The notes below the pieces were generated by a model. That model was not told where the DNA came from. It worked only from the letters and a program-made list of their open reading frames with translations, and ran no database searches. Below, in pieces: positions 61,045 to 64,000 of a stretch of DNA of 64,000 nt; positions within the stretch are counted from its first letter, which is position 1; each line of letters starts with the position of its first letter. The DNA is from Rhizobium sp. 007. Its GTDB lineage: Bacteria > Pseudomonadota > Alphaproteobacteria > Rhizobiales > Rhizobiaceae. The stretch spans positions 397,510 through 461,509 of the forward strand of contig NZ_CP064189.1 of the NCBI RefSeq assembly GCF_015353075.1, given 5' to 3'. Both the position numbers and the translations under genes were made by a program.

Positions 61045-61682
61045 AGAGGGGCGCCCTGGTCGATGGTCCGCGCGGAGGCTCTCGATGGACGCCTCTGATG
61101 AACGCAATCATCGCCCACGACCCCTGTGACAATACGCCCATGGTCAAGATGCTCCTTAAGCACGGGGCAAAGTCCAATCGCATCAACGTGAGCCGACTCC
61201 CGGGAAGCGAATACGCCAAGACGACGACACCATTGACAATGGCGGCTGAAGATGGCCGACCGGAAACAGTGACGGCGCTCCTTGAAGGCGGCGCCGAACC
61301 TGAGCTGACCTCGGACTCGTGGGCCGGCGACGATCTGACACCCCTGTTTGCAATCGCCCTCAACAACAATCCAAATCACAACGCCGGGCCTCTTGGCGAC
61401 TTCTCGGATGACGCCTACGACTCTTCCTGTGACCGGGCAGACAGCGCCCTCGTGTCTAAGTTCAAACTACTGCTGACGGTTTCCAATCTCGACAGGGAAC
61501 TGATGCCTCGTACAGACTATAGGACAAAGGACTTTGTCGGCATAACCGTAGAAAAAGTGCTGGAGCACAGGCTCGGAGGCGGTTGCACGTTCAGCGACTG
61601 CAATGGCTCTGGGCGCGTCGCCGAGGGCAGATGTCTAGAACGGATGCTGGGAGCTCTGCTCGACTTCAGAAAGACCCGCTAG
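60804..61682 (+). CDS. Ankyrin-repeat protein or ankyrin part of the upstream protease
   Basis: 292 residues. Ankyrin-like repeats: GDMALEWIATSDN, RWTPLMNAIIAHD...MVKMLLKHGA, TTPLTMAAEDGRPETVTALLEGGAEPE and DLTPLFAIALNNN. A cysteine-bearing tail (CTFSDCNGSG) follows. The frame is open upstream of the ATG as a small Ala/Ser linker joined to the protease region, so this is likely the C-terminal half of that protein; read alone it would be a cytosolic repeat protein. The stop (61680-61682) lies three bases before the stop of the opposing IS701 transposase. Confidence 0.6.
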   Translation: MLDAASSADSKKFFAVLDEIGDPNITDATGDMALEWIATSDNTLYPFLEREGLRGDGHEVRENACQIWLSTRLEMAEELLKRGALVDGPRGGSRWTPLMNAIIAHDPCDNTPMVKMLLKHGAKSNRINVSRLPGSEYAKTTTPLTMAAEDGRPETVTALLEGGAEPELTSDSWAGDDLTPLFAIALNNNPNHNAGPLGDFSDDAYDSSCDRADSALVSKFKLLLTVSNLDRELMPRTDYRTKDFVGITVEKVLEHRLGGGCTFSDCNGSGRVAEGRCLERMLGALLDFRKTR

Positions 61683-61684
61683 CA

Positions 61685-63020
61685 CTACTTTGGCACTTTA
61701 GGCTCTGCGATATCGGCAAGGAGCATGTCACAGTGAGGACATCGTCGGGGTGGAGGTCGTGCGAAGAGGTCGAGGATCGCTTGCCTGATGGCCGGCATGC
61801 TTGGCTGTGGTGGTGGCCCCGAGACTCTTTTTTTTCCGTCCCGCTGCTTTGAGGCGGCGGGATTGAAGGAAGGCGTAGGCGATCATCGTCATCAACGCAT
61901 GTCGATGTAATCCCGTCCAGGATCTACCTTCGAAGTGGTCGAGCCCAAGCTCCTCCTTGAGCTGCTGGTGGGCCTGTTCACAGACCCACCTGGCCTTGAT
62001 CGTGGCAGCGAGCGTCTTGATGGTGGCATCGGCCGGCAGGTTCGACACATAGTATTTTTGCTCCCCGGTTGACCGCCGCTCGCCGACAAGCCAAACCTCG
62101 TCGCCAGGCATGCATTGCATTCGGTTATCGAGCATCCGGTGCTTATGGCCATCCGCAACACGGACACGGCGGGCCGCGAAGAGACATGTCAGCCGACCTT
62201 TGGTGCCCCGCCGCCAGCTGACCTTTTGCCATTTCCCTCCGGCCAACAACGTTTCAGCAGAGACCGGGGGCTGATCAGGGATGTGGTATTTGCGGGGCTT
62301 TCCGGCCTTCGCGACGGGGAAGATCAGGGCAACGTCGGCGGGATAGACGTACTGGCGTCGCGACAGACCTACTGCCCACAGCAGACCGCGCTCGCTCAAA
62401 GCCTGACGGAAAGGTCCGCTGGAGCCGTACCCTGAATCGGCAAGCACACAGCCGAAACGAGCACCGGAGGCGATGACGCGGTCGACCTCCTCGATCGCAA
62501 TCTCCGGCTTTGTCAGAGCAGTCTGTCTATCCTTCGGCACACAGGCCCGCGCCATACGCTCAGGATCATCTGTCCAGCTCTCGGGCAGGAATAGCCGCAG
62601 GCCCACCATCACCGGCACCTCGCGTGACGCCAACGTTACCGAGACCAGCGACTGACAATTGGCAGTCTTTCCGAGCGACGAGGCATATTGTGGCGCGACG
62701 CCAACCGAGTGACGTCCCTTCTTGGGCAACGCCGTGTCATCGATGACAAGAAAACCCGCCTCATCGCCAACCAGGCCATCTGCCTCCTTCAGCAGGGCAG
62801 CCTCGAGTGGAGCACTGTCCCAAACTCCGGCAGCGACGAAATGATGAAGCTGATCGTAGCCGACCTCGCCAGCGCGCGCCGCCATCGGCTGAACGCTCTT
62901 GCGGTCTCCTGGACCAATCAAACCCGCGACATAGAGAGGGCACATCCGCGCCCGCGTCTTGTGCCCTAGCGCCGCGACAAACGGCGCAAGCCAGCGATCG
63001 AGATCGGTTTGCCAGTCCAC
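61685..63020 (-). mobile_element. IS701-family transposase, frame changes at an A8 tract
   Basis: DDE transposase with LVIDDTALPKKG (first Asp), VLADSGYG (second Asp) and WVCEQAHQQLKEELGLDHFEG (Glu region), typical of IS701. GTG start at 63020. The open frame reads to 61728, but after GRKK the family-like tail (PSMPAIRQAILDLFARPPPR, then CPHCDMLLADIAEPK) lies in another frame ending at 61685. The switch falls on eight A residues (plus-strand T8 at about 61828-61835), either a sequencing indel or a slippery site. I could not define terminal inverted repeats. The element follows the ankyrin gene tail to tail. Confidence 0.75.
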
Positions 63021-63302
63021 GTGTCACCCCTGGCTTCTGGAGCATGTCACGATGGATAAGGAGGTCCTGCTCGCGAATAGCCAGCGCCGGCAAGGAGGTG
63101 TGAGAAGTCGATGACCTGAATGGGCGCATGATCGAACCGATCCGGATAGGGACAACCAGTAACAGCTCTGGAGCTTATAGCTCGGGAACAAGATTTGGAC
63201 CCGATCCGCAGATCACCATACCGGCCAGCGGTCTCTCGAAACGCCGCAATCAAAGGCCTGACAGAAGACCGCACTCGATCACACGTCAAAAAAGGTCAGA
63301 AA
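63021..63302. other. Region without recognised gene
   Basis: About 280 bp between the IS701 transposase start and the NYN-like remnant. Short open frames exist on both strands, but none resembles a known protein. The IS701 outer end should lie close to 63021-63060, but its inverted repeat was not found. Confidence 0.4.
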
Positions 63303-63868
63303 CTACTTGCGCAACGGACGGCAACCACAGAAGAACTGTTCCCCAGACGGTGCCCGGTTCGATAGTTGCTTGCCGACCGTACCCAGATTGACCCAGCCAT
63401 CTTCGGTGCCCTCTTGCGACAGCACCTTTTTGATCGACGGCACGGCGGCGCCTGCCGGCTGCAGCGGCTTATCGGCAGACGCGGTCGTCCGCTCGCCCTT
63501 GATCGCACCGGGAAGTAGGTTTCGGTGTAGACGAACCGCCGGCAGGCTTGGCGAGAAGTCTCCCGTGTCTTCTGCTAGCCGAAGCCGAACACATCGACGC
63601 CCTGCTCGCGGAGGCAGAAGCCGCCGAAGCGGCCGTTATGCGGAAAATCCATTGCGTCAACCACCAGAGCTATATCGGAGGCATTCTTTCCCGTCGCATA
63701 GGCAAGCCGTTGCTGTCGAACGATGGGCATGCTTTGCCAGCGCATCCGCCCATGCCTTCGAGCGTGTGCCGGAGAATCGCCATAGATCCGGCGGAAGCTC
63801 GCCTCGCCGATCTGGGCGATCTCTTCAAGCAGCCCATCGGAGATAGCAACTGCATGCATGGCCTTCAT
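63303..63868 (-). pseudogene. NYN/LabA-like (DUF88) protein remnant
   Basis: Recognisable pieces are DGLLEEIAQIGEASFRRIYGD, ATGKNASDIALVVDAMDF, REQGVDVFGFG, RRFVYTE and, in another frame, PSIKKVLSQEGTEDGWVNLG. Intact members continue GFCL with a VSSDSDF-type acidic segment before REQG; it is deleted here. The N-terminal nuclease aspartates are also missing, and the frame changes several times. The gene is therefore inactive. Intact homologues are putative PIN-like RNases, common in Rhizobiales. Confidence 0.6.
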
Positions 63869-63876
63869 TTGGAGGA

Positions 63877-63892
63877 GTTAGCCGCGGCTAAC
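63877..63892. promoter_or_regulatory. parS-like palindrome, copy 1
   Basis: Perfect 16-bp palindrome GTTAGCCGCGGCTAAC. It fits the consensus GTTNNNNGCNNNNAAC described for RepABC plasmid centromere sites, bound by the partition protein RepB. Confidence 0.6.
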
Positions 63893-63975
63893 TGTGATGC
63901 GTATCGACCTTAAGCCCTGGATATCGCTAGCGTTGCAATAGTGCACTTAGGATAAAATCATGGAAGCCCCGGCAA

Positions 63976-63991
63976 GTTAGCCGCGGCTAAC
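63976..63991. promoter_or_regulatory. parS-like palindrome, copy 2
   Basis: Second perfect copy of GTTAGCCGCGGCTAAC, 99 bp from the first. Clustered copies are typical of partition sites and suggest that a repABC operon lies to the right of the window. Confidence 0.6.
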
Positions 63992-64000
63992 TGCGGCAGA

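Noticed and set aside
61650..63060. Terminal inverted repeats of the IS701 element
   Set aside because: GGAGCATGTCAC occurs at both sides but as a direct repeat, with one copy inside the coding region; no inverted pair was found.
63047..63289. Minus-strand open frame of 80 codons between IS701 and the NYN remnant
   Set aside because: No recognisable motif, no ribosome-binding site, and composition similar to random frames nearby.

Overview
The window looks like accessory DNA from an alphaproteobacterium of the Rhizobiales, probably on a repABC-type plasmid. The signs are high G+C coding, an RHE_PE00001/DUF1612-like gene remnant of the kind found on rhizobial plasmids, IS256 and IS701 family elements, a serine recombinase, and two copies of the palindrome GTTAGCCGCGGCTAAC at the right edge that fit the RepABC parS consensus.

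Positions 1-53,035 (minus strand) hold one giant non-ribosomal peptide synthetase (NRPS) reading frame that runs off the left edge. It begins with a formyltransferase domain, a truncated condensation domain, an adenylation (A) domain and a carrier (T) domain, followed by fifteen complete C-A-T modules and the start of a seventeenth. A-domain pocket residues predict Ala-Val-Leu-Leu-Phe-Ala-Val-Ala-Ala-Ala-Ala-Val-Ala-Ala-Ala-Ala. Eleven of the condensation domains carry the dual epimerisation/condensation signature HHLLASRGD; the other five (C2, C5, C7, C12, C17) are ordinary LCL domains. The inferred product is an N-formylated, hydrophobic peptide rich in D-residues, similar in logic to linear gramicidin. 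Modules are nearly identical outside a specificity cassette of about 420-530 bp. The locus is built as three head-to-tail units of about 16.2 kb, each of five modules. Units 1 (1-16,200) and 2 (16,201-32,378) are almost the same, and single-base indels are common except in 30,252-44,743. Repeat-driven assembly error and uncorrected long-read error are therefore likely in part of it.

Upstream of the NRPS and in the same direction lie a frameshifted C-terminal remnant of a PLP-dependent aminotransferase (53,038-53,516), a 25-bp tandem repeat (53,720-53,769), and an EntD/Sfp-type phosphopantetheinyl transferase (53,821-54,351) that could activate the carrier domains. Then come an IS256-family element (about 54,535-55,875), the DUF1612-like pseudogene it abuts (55,870-56,995), and a serine recombinase (57,500-58,429).

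A translationally coupled plus-strand operon follows (58,788-61,682). It encodes a small hypothetical protein, a protein with a predicted membrane segment at each end, and a secreted trypsin-like protease that appears frameshifted from a downstream ankyrin-repeat region. An IS701-family element (61,685-63,020), a decayed NYN/LabA-like gene (63,303-63,868) and the parS-like palindromes complete the window. No thioesterase or other terminating domain, MbtH protein, exporter, rRNA, tRNA or CRISPR array was seen.
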